Shown: positions 43,443 to 53,020 of the stretch, one piece after another
Layout of the letters: every line of letters starts with the position of its first letter
How positions within the stretch are numbered: position 1 is the first letter of the stretch
Origin: Mauremys mutica
Taxonomy: Eukaryota > Chordata > Testudines > Geoemydidae
Length of the DNA: 64,000 nt
Assembly: GCF_020497125.1 (NCBI RefSeq)
Contig: NC_059073.1
Coordinates: 8,515,225 to 8,579,224, forward strand
Direction: 5' to 3'
Notes under the pieces: generated by a model
Seen by the model: the letters and a program-made list of their open reading frames with translations, nothing else
Database searches by the model: none
What the model was told of the DNA's origin: nothing
Position numbers and translations under genes: made by a program

Positions 43443-43700
43443 GGTGTGTCTCCGTTGAACACTGACTGAGGGCGGTGTGCAGGGCGCTGTAGCTACACGC
43501 CGCAGTGAAAGGCTCCAGCAGCTCCCTGCCACGGGGAAAAGCTCTGCAGCAGGGATGTGGTGGGACACTACGCTGCTAAAAGTAGCGGTGTAGACAGGGG
43601 AGGCACGGCTTGGATATGTAGGGAGTCATGTAGAGTACATGTCTGTCTCTACTCTCCTGAGCTGTGCCTCAGTACCATCAGTGCTATTTACACCCACGCT
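43443..43700. mobile_element. MITE-like block
   Basis: Begins ggtgtgtctccgttgaacac and contains ggcgctgtagctacacgccg, aaaagctctgcagcaggg and agtagcggtgtagacagggg, words typical of the palindromic elements in this window. The right limit is uncertain. Confidence 0.45.
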
Positions 43701-44384
43701 ATATCCAACCCATACCACTGCCAGAAGTGCAGCTCCATCACCAGTCACAGCCACAGTCACCTCGCACAGTTTCACATTAAAATTCAGCTGGTGCCTGCAG
43801 TGCAGATTTCCTGCCACCCCGAGTACCTGTTGACATCCACGGCGAAGACTCCGTCTAACTGTACTCTATGGTCAGAAGTGCATTCTGGGAAACAGCAGCA
43901 GCTAATTGCCAAGCGCCAGAAATGTTTTTGAACTCTCCTTGTCCCTCCCTTTTCACTTAGGACCTCCCATGAGACCCCAAGAGAAAACTGTAGCAAGAGA
44001 AACAATTACCAGGAAGCTTTACGAATGTGCAAGATAAAATATGGAGCATCCCCCAGCTTAATGTACACATTCTTCACCTCCTAGGTTCTTGGAGTGTGTT
44101 ACACTAGCGTAAACTCCCTTACATGTCGGCGAGCGAGTGTACACAGGTCTAAAGGACCTGAGTGAGTCTTACACTAGTTTACATATCATCAGATTTGGTC
44201 CACGGAGTGTCTGCAGTGGTTTGAATAGCCTGTGAGCAGCTCATGTTGCTCCTCCTCTGTATAATTTGTAATAACTGGACATGATTCAGTCAAAGAGACT
44301 ATTTAATATTACCTCGGGTACCCTCCCCACTTCCATTTGGCTTGGATAGGGCCGTGTGAGCATTGTTTAGAAAGCAGTGCTAGG
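43701..44384. other. Unassigned DNA
   Basis: Contains overlapping short frames on both strands (43557-43931 plus, 43784-44005 minus) without domains. Confidence 0.3.
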
Positions 44385-44535
44385 AGGCAGGAAACGTGAG
44401 TTCTATCCTAGCTCTGCTGCTGACTCGAGATGACAGCAAGTAAATTATTTCACCTCTCTGTGTCTCGGTTTGGCTGGTCTCTCGCCGACCTTCGCTAATT
44501 GCTTTGAGAGCCTTGGATGGAAGGTGCTACCTGTC
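44385..44535 (-). repeat. MIR-like relic, reverse
   Basis: ctatcctagctctgctgctg, acagcaagtaaattatttca, cctctctgtgtctcggtttg: the reversed MIR core. Confidence 0.55.
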
Positions 44536-44639
44536 TGCTGACTGGTGCTACCAATCTGTGGCCAGTGTTCAGATGCACTGGATTTTCATTCTGCTCCACA
44601 GCCCTCCCAAGCAGCTTGGCAGCTGGAGAGGGGGGCTTG

Positions 44640-45250
44640 AAAAATTAAGTTTATTATTATAATTATGGCATCAAAATTCCAAACTATTAAACAGATAATT
44701 GAGTTTATGCTACTCCCTTCTGCCCTCTCGGTGTCTCTCTGCCCTGCTCATCTGTGCATTTCTCTTGCTTTTCTTCTGAAAAAGCATTTGACAAGGACAA
44801 CAGTTATTGACATGAAAGAACCTTCCAATTCGCTAGAGCCCAGCCAGGGTTGGATGAATGGGACCTGGTCTGGGGATTGATGGGAAGATAATGCCTGCAC
44901 AGCTTGAACATATTGCATCTTCCATTAATGCGAATGAGCTGCCGCTCCATTCTCGAGTTGTTTGCACCTCTCTGGTACATCCAATTTGACAGAGCCTCAA
45001 TGATCATTTCAGCTAGAGAGCAATTAAAGCCAAATTCGCATCTGCGCGTGAGATTAAAAAAGTGGGAAAGATTAATTTTTGAAAGCTGCTACCTTTCATG
45101 GGCGATAGCATCAATTGATTGGACATACGGACCACGTGTACAAGCATCTCTATGCAAGAGGAAAGGAAAACCTTAGCCACCTTTCTTGCTTTGCCTAGCA
45201 TCATCCTTTCAAGGTGACCAACGCTTTCATTTGTTCCCATAGGGCCTGGA
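44640..45250. promoter_or_regulatory. Repeat-free AT-rich segment, strong candidate non-coding element
   Basis: The longest repeat-free, well-mixed AT-rich stretch in the window. Words include tccattaatgcgaatgagct, cagctagagagcaattaaag, gcgtgagattaaaaaagtgg, gattaatttttgaaagctg and tcaattgattgg (45111-45122), i.e. many homeodomain- and PBX-like sites. It lacks CR1, MITE or LTR signatures. The overlapping frames on both strands (44904-45176 plus, 45013-45240 minus) have no domains. Function is inferred from texture only. Confidence 0.35.
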
Positions 45251-45504
45251 TGCTTTAGCTAGGCATAAAGTTCATTGTGTAGCTTTATACAAACAAGCCG
45301 TCATTTGCAGGAGTGCTTTCCCTCCATCTAAAAGGAGAGAATATCACAATACACCCTGCAATGAAGCAATTTTCACCTCCTGGCTGCATACATACAAACA
45401 CAAAAGTTGCCTGCTAAACTACATGCTGCAGCATACAGAATAGAATTTCTATTCTACCAACACATGAACCTACTGCTTGTGTTAAAGATCTAGTAGCTGT
45501 AAGC
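45251..45504. other. Unassigned AT-rich DNA
   Basis: Nothing recognised. Confidence 0.3.
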
Positions 45505-45935
45505 AGCACTAGGATTAGAGTTGGTCGGGACCTTTTTGACAAAAATTTTTGTCCTCCGGAAAATGCTGATTCGTCAAAATCAAAACTATTTAGGTGAATT
45601 TCCCATTTTGAATTTTTTTTTAAAGTTTTGAAATTGTCCAAACATCCCATTCTGACATTTTTGCTAAATGAAGAAGGTTCTATTTTGGGGTCAAAACATT
45701 TGTTGGTTCAGGAATTTAAGTTAATTTAAAGTTAAAAAAAAAAAAGTCAGCTCAAAATTGAAACAACATGTTTCAAAATGAAATGTTTCAGCTGACCAGA
45801 CATGATTTTTTTTTCTTCTGGATTGTTGGTTTGTGAAAATTGTCCAGATTTCAACTTGTCTCAATTTGGGGCAGGACACTTTTTTGAAATCTTGAAAATT
45901 CTCCCAGGACCGGAGAACCATTTCTCACCCATTTT
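45505..45935. repeat. AT-rich AAATTT-type repeat, copy 4
   Basis: The longest copy. gacaaaaatttttgtcctcc is itself a palindrome. Then gaatttcccattttgaattt, ttgaaattgtccaaac, caacatgtttcaaaatgaaa. Words alternate between strands, suggesting a strongly self-complementary old element. Confidence 0.5.
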
Positions 45936-46084
45936 AGCCTCTGGGTGCGGTGATGAGTCGTCCCTGAACCAGAGCCTGATTAAGCTACATGCAGTGATGA
46001 GTCATTCCCATGCTAGGCCAATCCACAAGCCAGGAGTTGGTCTGGTGACTCTCAGGGCTGGTATATAAGCCTCCCAGGAGAAAC
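45936..46084. other. Unassigned DNA
   Basis: Nothing recognised. Confidence 0.3.
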
Positions 46085-46175
46085 AGCTCAGTCTGCTCAA
46101 TGTATATGTGTGTACAGCGCCTGGCACAAAAAGGCCCTGATCTCATTTGGGGTCTCTAGCCACTACCAATATAAA
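46085..46175 (+). repeat. L2/MIR-type tail
   Basis: tgtgtacagcgcctggcaca followed by aaggccctgatctcatttgg. Confidence 0.6.
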
Positions 46176-46539
46176 AAGGTCCACTTCTGGTGCTCCATAT
46201 TTATCACACGTGTGTGTGTGTATCTACAGAACACACAATTGGTTTGCTAGTGCCTCTAGCTTTTTGATTTGATGGAACATGACATTAAAATGTTGGACAA
46301 ATTCCAGATTGTACAATGGATTTAAATGCTTCACTGTCCAACTGGCCAGGGAATGAGCCTGTTTCACAGCAGTACAGACACCCATGCAATAGTGCCCTTC
46401 AGACACTGGTTTAAATCGACCCAGCATGACAACCTTCTGCCTGTCTGTGTGGGTCTTGTCTCCAGCAGTTTGGTCTTGCCATCTTTTTCTTTCCTTCCAT
46501 GGTTTTCAGGAGATGATGGTGGTGGGGAATGTAAAAAAG

Positions 46540-46745
46540 AGCCATGATGTGCTTTAATTATTATATAGCGGTGTTAATGCTTTCTTGGCAATCGATTGTG
46601 AAATTAATTAGCATGTCATTTGCAAAATGGAATGGCGCTTTTCTTCCATTTTCACTCTTTTTGTTTTGTTATCCACGACGCTTCTCAGGCCTTGTTTTTC
46701 ACCTAATTAAAATTCCAATAACTCTCAGGACGTAATGATTTAAAC
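46540..46745. promoter_or_regulatory. Repeat-free AT-rich segment, possible non-coding element
   Basis: gatgtgctttaattattata, gtgaaattaattagcatgtc, atttgcaaaatggaatggcg and cacctaattaaaattccaat contain TAATTA (46605-46610) and octamer-like ATTTGCA words. No repeat signature. Confidence 0.3.
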
Positions 46746-47574
46746 AAACAAAAATGTGTTTGCATGTAGATCAAAGAGTCTTTCGTGTCTCCCGAGGCTG
46801 TGTGATTTGCTACGGGGGATTTCTAAGCTGCTTGCTAAGGCCCTGTCTACACTACCGAGTTTTGTCACCCAAAAGCTGCCTTTTGGCGACAAAACAGCAA
46901 GAGCGCAGACACTGCAATGCGACGTCGGTCAGGAAAAACGCCCAGTTTTGGTGACAAAACTTCCACCCCTACGAGAGACTTTTTCTTTCCCCCTCCCTTT
47001 ATTGTCGACAAAGAACCAGTGTAAACACTGTTTTGTGGACAGAATTGGCTTCCGCCAGTATCCCACAACGCCTGCCCTGGTGACTCTTCTCCGTGTTTTG
47101 ATCTCTGCTGCCCTGCAGGCATCCGCCCCTCCCCTTCCAAAGCTCCGGGAAGTATTTGTCAGCTGAGTGCGCTGCTCCCTTTGGGGAACAAAGAGAAAAT
47201 CACTGGAATGCTCCTGTTCTGCCCAGTTCTAGGAACACAGCCGCAGGCAGACTGCTGTCATTGTGCGGGGGGGGGAAAGACTGCTGCGCTGCTTTGCCAT
47301 TCCTCAGCAGGGAGAGCTCACAGAGCTTCTCATGATGTCGTTCCCGGCAGCGGAGGAGGCCGTGGGAGAACTCGGAGGGAATCCCAAGATGTGCAGCGAT
47401 CAGCTGCACTTTCCCGCAGCACTGCACTGTGGGATACATACCCACGGTGCATTGCTCACGCTGTCGATGATGGTGCCCCCAATGTGGACATGATCCGTCG
47501 ACAGAGGGAGAAAGTGTGAACACCCTTTGGCGATTTTTGTTTTCTCAACTTCTGGGTGTCGACATAAGTTCTGT

Positions 47575-48061
47575 ATCAGAGGGGTAGCCGTGTTAGTCTG
47601 GATCTGTAAAAGCAGCAAAGAATCCTGTGGCACCTTATAGACTAACAGACGTTTTAGAGCATGAGCTTTCGTGGGTGAATACCCACTTCTTCGGATGCAA
47701 GTAGTGGAAATTTCCAGGGGCAGGTGTGTATATATATGCAAGGAAGAAGCAAGCTAGAGATAACGAGGTTAGATCAATCAGGGAGGATGAGGCCCTGTTC
47801 TAGCAGCTGAGGTGTGAAAACCAAGGGAGGAGAAACTGGTTCTGTAGTTGGCAAGCCATTCACAGTCTTTGTTTAATCCTGAGCTGATGGTGTCAAATTT
47901 GCAGATGAACTGAAGCTCAGCAGTTTCTCTCTGAAGTCTGGTCCTGAAGTATTTTTGCTGCACGGTGGCCACCTTAAGATCTGCTACTGTGTGGCCAGGG
48001 AGGTTGAAGTGTTCTCCTACAGGTTTTTGTATATTGCCATTCCTAATATCGGATTTGTGTC
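47575..48061 (-). mobile_element. Penelope-like element with 12-bp target duplication
   Basis: A reverse-oriented PLE 3' end. The tail at the left is atcagaggggtagccgtgtt, agtctggatctgtaaaagca, caccttatagactaacagac, gggtgaatacccacttcttc. A GIY-YIG endonuclease frame follows. It is flanked by a perfect 12-bp repeat, cataagttctgt (47563-47574 and 48062-48073), inside the DNA transposon at 46837-48103. This dates the PLE as younger than the transposon. Confidence 0.88.
47850..48060 (-). pseudogene. GIY-YIG endonuclease fragment of a PLE
   Basis: The minus strand encodes TYGHKSDIRNGNIQKPVGEH, FNLPGHTVADLKVATVQQKY and RLQRETAELQFICKFDT, matching the 21671-21967 fragment in order. The YIG half is missing because the element is 5'-truncated. 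Not expressed as far as can be seen. Confidence 0.8.
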
Positions 48062-48103
48062 CATAAGTTCTGTCGACAAAACTTAGTAGTGTGGACAAGG
48101 CCT

Positions 48104-48364
48104 CAGTGTGAGCATATGGCTTCCCCTCCACTCCCACCCCATATTCTCTTGGAGTTCTAATTATTAGGGAAGTGATCACTGCTGATTTTTAAGGGCAGTA
48201 TCTCAGACTGCAATGGAAAGATCCCCCACCGTGGCATGACGCGTCCAGGGAAGCCTAGCTCGACTGTAGATGCTTCGCATCATATTTCACTTTGCTCTTT
48301 GGAAATAGAAACTATCTGGCTGCCCGTTTCTGGTGAAATGAGCCTGGGTCCAATTCATATATGG
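48104..48364. other. Unassigned DNA
   Basis: Nothing recognised. Confidence 0.3.
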
Positions 48365-49009
48365 TGTGACAGACCCAGGCCAGTGGGGTACAGGAGTCTG
48401 GTAGAGGGCAAATATACTGGTCACTGGGTGAGGAGTTTTCTGTTCCCTGAGTGACCAGAGCAGGGGCTGCACTAGAGTAATCAGGAACCTGCTAGAACCA
48501 ATTAAGGCAGACGGGCTGATTAGATCACCTGCAGCCAATCAAGGCAGGCTAATCAGGGCACCTGGGTTTAAAAAGGAACTCACTCCAGTCAGGCGGGGGG
48601 GGAGCCAGAGGAGAGGAAGTGTGTGTGAGGAGTTGGGAGCAAGAGGCACCAGGAGCTGAGAGTGAGAGGCTGTGCTGCTGGAGGACTGAGGAGTACAAGC
48701 ATTATCAGACACCAGGAGGAAGAACCTGTGGTGAGGATAAAGAAGGTGTTGGGAGGAGGCCATGGGGAAGTAGCCCAGGGAGTTGTAGCTGTCATGCAGC
48801 TGTTACAGGAGGCACTCTAGACAGCTGCAATCCACAGGGCCCTGGGCTGGAACCCGGAGTAGAGGGCGGGCCCGGGTTCCCCCCAAACCTCCCCACTACT
48901 GATCAGACAGGAGGAATTGACCCAGACTGTGGGGAAGATCACTGAGGTGAGCAAATCTGCCAAATAAGCGCAGGACCCATCAAGGTGGAGGGGGAACTTT
49001 GTCACAACA
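48365..49009 (+). mobile_element. Probable solo LTR
   Basis: Begins tgtgacagacccaggccag and ends tttgtcacaaca, so the ends are TG...CA, with a short TGTGACA/TGTCACA inversion. A TATA-like gggtttaaaaaggaactcac (48562-48585) is followed by purine-rich transcribed sequence. About 640 bp. No flanking viral genes and no target duplication seen. Confidence 0.6.
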
Positions 49010-49574
49010 GTCATGTAGCAAAGTCATCACATCTTCTGGCATTCGCTGGCCCCCTTCCTGGCAGTGTGACCCTGCAGAGTGCAGTTCAGTATAATGGGGT
49101 GGAGATAAGGTTCTCTAACTGGATACTTGGTTTTCAGTAGTAAATGAAGGTAGTTTCTTACCTTTCCCTAATAGCTCTAGTCAGGGATATGGCATTGTGA
49201 GCATGTTGCTCCACAAACACAGACCACACACGATAGCTCAACTCCAAACTTAGCCCCATCCCAGGATTTGGCTTTGCTAAGAAAGAAGCAGGATAGCAAG
49301 GATCCATACAAATCATTTTCTCCAGGTCTGGCTGCTCCCAGGTTCCTCCCTCAGGGTGACTCAGCCCACACCCTACATCCTCACACTCCCCAAATAGCCA
49401 TTTCCACATCTCTTATATCCAGGTGGAGTAACTAGCCTCTTGCCTCAGTGAGTCAGCAGAAACCTATCCCTTTCCCAGCAGCATCCACACTGGTTAACAG
49501 GGTGGCTTGTGTCAGGCAAACACTGCCAGCCTTTTACATGAGTCAGCAGAAGCATTAAGGTGGATGGGAAGCAA
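49010..49574. other. Unassigned DNA
   Basis: No repeat or gene recognised. Confidence 0.3.
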
Positions 49575-49665
49575 GGTCCGATGGTTAAGGCACAGGGCCA
49601 TAAATCATGAGACCTGAGTTCTGTTGCTGATTCTATCATGTATTGCATTGCGTGAGCCTAGCTGG
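49575..49665 (-). repeat. MIR-like head, reverse
   Basis: ggtccgatggttaaggcaca, atgagacctgagttctgttg, ctgattctatcatg: reversed MIR head. Confidence 0.45.
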
Positions 49666-49679
49666 CGTTTTGCCATAAA

Positions 49680-49870
49680 TCACAAGTGTGGCGAGTGATG
49701 AAGCTTGGATAAAATGTCATTGGAGGTAAACCCGAGAGAGGGCAAGTGAACTGCAACAAACAGCGGAAAAACCCTCCGAAATTAAACCCCGTCAATTGAA
49801 ATCCTCGCTGCAACAAATTGACATGATAATCTATTCATTAAAAGAAAAAGATGACATCACGTTCCTTGGG
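49680..49870. promoter_or_regulatory. Repeat-free segment, possible non-coding element
   Basis: cgaaattaaaccccgtcaat, tgaaatcctcgctgcaacaa, attgacatgataatctattc and attaaaagaaaaagatgaca show no repeat signature. Enhancer-like texture only. Confidence 0.28.
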
Positions 49871-50039
49871 AACTGCTTTCTAAGGGCAGAAGAGCCCTCC
49901 CTATGTCCCAGCTGTGATCCACCCAAACCCCAGCTGGGTGAAGTTACAAGAAGTTAGGACTCCCTGAGTGAGCTTGGCCAGGCACTGAACTGGTCTGTGC
50001 CACAGCTCCACATCTGTACAAGGAGGATAATAATGTTTT
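49871..50039. other. Unassigned DNA
   Basis: Nothing recognised. Confidence 0.3.
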
Positions 50040-50160
50040 GTTCATTGAGACTGTAAGCTGTTCAGGGCAGGGAGTGTCTTTATGGAAATGTACAGCACCT
50101 AACACAGTGGAGAGCTGATCTCCATTGGAGACTCTAGGAGGTACTGTAATACACATACTT
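50040..50160 (+). repeat. L2/MIR-type tail
   Basis: gactgtaagctgttcagggc, agggagtgtctttatggaaa, tgtacagcacctaacacagt: the best match here to the L2-type 3' end. Confidence 0.65.
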
Positions 50161-50659
50161 AATCATAGCCCCATATCCATTATCTGCTCCTGATGTTGCG
50201 TTTTCTCCCCCCATCTATGTGGCTGATATTCCCACGGTGTCCGAGCATCTTAAGGGCCTCAGCTGCTATTTCCTTTGGTTTGAATATGTTCTGGGTCAGG
50301 CGGTGACTGGATTAAATGGATTTCAGCCCTGGCACAGGCTCCTGTCATCCTGCCAAATCTTACTCGGAAGCCTTTTAAAAAGCTCCATTTGTTCACACTG
50401 GCAATGACTTCCAGCATGCCAGCCAGCACTGCCCGCACCAAACAACCCAGCCTCATCGCATCCTTCCCTGCCTGTGCCTTCCTGGCCAGAACCCATTTAC
50501 AATGCATCTGCCTCCTGATTCCGCATTGCCCTGCGCGTCTGTTGGCATGCGCGTCTGTCGGCATGCCTGTGCAAAGTGCTCCCCAAAACTGCCGCACTGG
50601 TTAGCCATGCACCCAGCTGAGACGTCTGTTCCAGTTACACTGGCCCGACCCTGACCTGG
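50161..50659. other. Unassigned DNA
   Basis: A short duplication ctgttggcatgcgcgt / ctgtcggcatgc lies near 50540-50570. The frames on both strands are unsupported. Confidence 0.35.
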
Positions 50660-50705
50660 TGTCAATCAGCATAGCTCTGTTGACTTCAATTGAGCTATGC
50701 CAAAG
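50660..50705. repeat. Short palindromic repeat
   Basis: atcagcatagctctgttgac paired with ttcaattgagctatgcca, a relative of the palindrome at 3879-3920. Confidence 0.6.
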
Positions 50706-50859
50706 ACCATCTGCTGAGACTCAGGCCTTGTTTATTTTGTTCATGCCTCATGCTCCCAACCCCCACGCTCCATTCGTCCGTTGCCTCCATCAGTTGGATC
50801 CTAGTCTGACACCTAGATCATGTGATCTCTGGGTCAGGGAGTGTCCAGTTGCTCACTTG

Positions 50860-50960
50860 TTTGTACAGGGCCTAGCACAGTGGGCCCCTGATCCTGGATG
50901 GCAATTTTTAGGTGCTACCATAATAGAGATAATGACTAATAATAATAATCATTCTACACC
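50860..50960 (+). repeat. L2/MIR-type tail
   Basis: tttgtacagggcctagcaca, gtgggcccctgatcctgg, ending in an aataataataat run. Confidence 0.6.
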
Positions 50961-51059
50961 CATTTTGGCTAGGTGTATATGGCTGCACAAGGTGTAAAAT
51001 CAGCAGAGGATCTGTCCCTTAGCTATGGTCAACACCCGGACTCATTTGATATAACTATT

Positions 51060-51330
51060 TTAAGAATGGGCTTTTCAATCTAGCAGAGACAGGTCTACCA
51101 CGATCCAATGGCTGGAAGTTGAAGCTAGACAGATTCAGACTGGAAATAGGGTGTACATTTTTAACACAGAGAGTGTAATTAACCATTGGACCAATTTACC
51201 AGGGATGATGATGGATTCTCCATCACTGGCAAATTGAAAATCAAGACAGGATATTTTTCTGAACGAGCGGCTCTAGGAATTATTGCGGTGATGTTCTATA
51301 GCCTGTGTTACACAGGAGGTCAGACTAGAT
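51060..51330 (+). mobile_element. Old CR1 3' region, left piece
   Basis: gatccaatggctggaagttg, aagctagacagattcagact, cacaggaggtcagactagat: the older CR1 subfamily seen at 63213-63362. Interrupted at 51331 by a hAT element; continues at 51532 with the tail words ggtcatttctggccttggaa. Confidence 0.75.
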
Positions 51331-51531
51331 CAGTGGGTCTCAAGCTTTTTTTACTGGCGACCCCTTTCACATCACAAGTCTCGAGTGCAACCCCCCTAAT
51401 AAATTAAACACACTTTTAAATAAATTTAACACAATTATAAATGCTGGAGGCAAAGCGGAGTTTGGGGTGGCGGTTGACAGCTCATTACCTCCTATATAAT
51501 GACCTCGTAACCCCCAGTTTGAGAACCTCTG
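51331..51531. mobile_element. hAT-type non-autonomous transposon, 201 bp
   Basis: The ends cagtgggtctcaagc and (right, reversed) cagaggttctcaaac pair. The flanks gactagat (51323-51330) and gactaaat (51532-51539) match at 7 of 8. Inserted into an old CR1 tail. AT-rich, non-coding. Confidence 0.88.
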
Positions 51532-51592
51532 GACTAAATAATCACAATGGTCATTTCTGGCCTTGGAATCTATAAATCTGTGAAACGACACA
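51532..51592 (+). mobile_element. Old CR1 3' tail, right piece
   Basis: aatcacaatggtcatttctg, gccttggaatctataaatct: the terminal part of the CR1 split by the hAT element. Confidence 0.7.
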
Positions 51593-51804
51593 TGAGATTT
51601 TATATTGATTTGGTTAAACTGGTGCAGCCTGGTGTATGGACATTCTCATAGCAGTTTGAACCTGGATTATGTCAGTTTAGCTTGGCCTGTTACTGAAACC
51701 AATGTAACCAGTTTTAGAGCGATACAAGACAGCCCCCACACAACAGCTGCACTGATTGTCTCATTGCACTCCCCAAGCTGCTTGTTTCCATCTCTTGGCT
51801 TATA
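51593..51804. other. Unassigned DNA, possible MITE relic
   Basis: ggttaaactggtgcagcctg and accaatgtaaccagtttt are partly complementary and may be a degraded palindromic element. Confidence 0.35.
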
Positions 51805-51920
51805 CTTAGATTGCAAGGGAGTCGGGGCAGGGAGCCTCTTTTTGTTCTGTGTCTGTGCAGTGCCCTAGCACAATGGGGTCCTGTCCCTGACTGGCACCCC
51901 TAGTGCGACAGTGATGCAAA
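51805..51920 (+). repeat. L2/MIR-type tail
   Basis: gattgcaagggagtcggggc, agggagcctctttttgttct, tgtgcagtgccctagcacaa, tggggtcctgtccctgactg. Confidence 0.65.
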
Positions 51921-52249
51921 AAAGGAATCATAATGTAGCTACACTGACTGAAGTGAAACCGGTGCTCCTTCTGTGTGTAGACGAGTTCGTTTCTAAGCCC
52001 TATTTCCTTCCCTGTTGTTTTCTGAGCTCATGATGATGCAGGCTTGCAAAGATCCCTTTTTGCTCTCTCAGAAGCCAGGGTTCTGCTTATCTCTGAATTG
52101 CTGAATACCGCTGTTTCCCGGGGCATGTTATTTTTTGTGTATTTCACAGCTCCTGACTGCACTGGTGAAAGATAAAGAAGGAATGGGTTAGTCAGTTCAG
52201 CTGCCATATCTGGTCGCATTTTGCTTTGCATTGCTCACAAAGTATGGTT

Positions 52250-52600
52250 CAGTGGTCTGTTAAAATTAATTTCATATTAATTGTTTTAAAAGCTACAGCA
52301 TCCTGCACTGTTTTGGGTGAGCAATTGCCTTTCTCTGCTGGGAAATAATTTTGGCATTTCATTTGGAAAAAAGTAATTAACTGCATGGGTATGCTTAGTT
52401 GAGTAAGTCATTACAATCTCTGACTTATGCAAATGTGGTTGTCAGGGTATAATTCAGATCGAGATAACGCAACAGATATATTAAACTTTAATTTGCACAA
52501 GTCCAAGGGAATATGACTGTGCAAATAAAAGCTGCTTATGGGTTAATTTACAAATCTCTTTTGCATAATCAGTTCTCAGAGAGCGTGAAGCAGATACCAT
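52250..52600. promoter_or_regulatory. Repeat-free AT-rich segment, possible non-coding element
   Basis: Contains a perfect octamer atgcaaat (52427-52434), a reverse-octamer-like tttgcataat near 52560, TAATT words (ttaaaattaatttcatatta) and gtaattaactgcatggg. No repeat signature over about 350 bp. Confidence 0.32.
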
Positions 52601-52806
52601 GTGTCATCTTCTCAATCAGTCATTTAGTTGAGCCAGTGCAAACCCCTGTGTGGACACACACACAGTCTGGTGTAAGAATAGTTTCTTTTGATGTAGCTTG
52701 AACCTGTTTCCAACCCATTTAAGCAACCCCCAAATAAGCTTGGTTTAAACTGAAATAAGAGCGTCCACACAAGCGGGTGAGCTGGTTTAACTAACTTGGT
52801 ATATAA

Positions 52807-53008
52807 GGTGACAGAGTCCTTTGGCACCTTATGGACTAAGCGATGTATTGGAGCATGAGCTTTCATGGGTGAATACCCACTTCGTCAGACACATGTGGGG
52901 ATTCACCCACGAAAGCTCATGCTCCAAAACATCTGTTAGTCTATAAGGTGCCACAGGACTCTTTGTCGCTTTTTACAGATCCAGATTAACACAGCTACCC
53001 CTCTGATT
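52807..53008. mobile_element. Inverted dimer of PLE 3' tails with 12-bp duplication
   Basis: The left half is a reversed PLE tail (ggcaccttatggactaagcg, catgagctttcatgggtgaa). The right half is a forward tail (gattcacccacgaaagctca, gttagtctataaggtgccac, ccagattaacacagctaccc). They meet head to head near 52890 without any coding sequence. The whole is flanked by a perfect 12-bp repeat, cttggtatataa (52795-52806 and 53009-53020), so it inserted as one unit. Confidence 0.9.
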
Positions 53009-53020
53009 CTTGGTATATAA

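Larger units (their letters stand above)
46837..48103. mobile_element. Non-autonomous DNA transposon split by a PLE
   Basis: The ends pair over about 27 bp: aaggccctgtctacactacc, gagttttgtc at the left; aggccttgtccacactacta, agttttgtcgac when the right end is reversed. The interior, before the PLE at 47575, has no transposase frame. Without the PLE it would be about 770 bp. No clear target duplication was found. Confidence 0.75.

Noticed and set aside
48619..48945. 108-residue frame within the 48-kb block
   Set aside because: Lies inside an LTR-like sequence with purine-rich composition and shows no viral protein motif.
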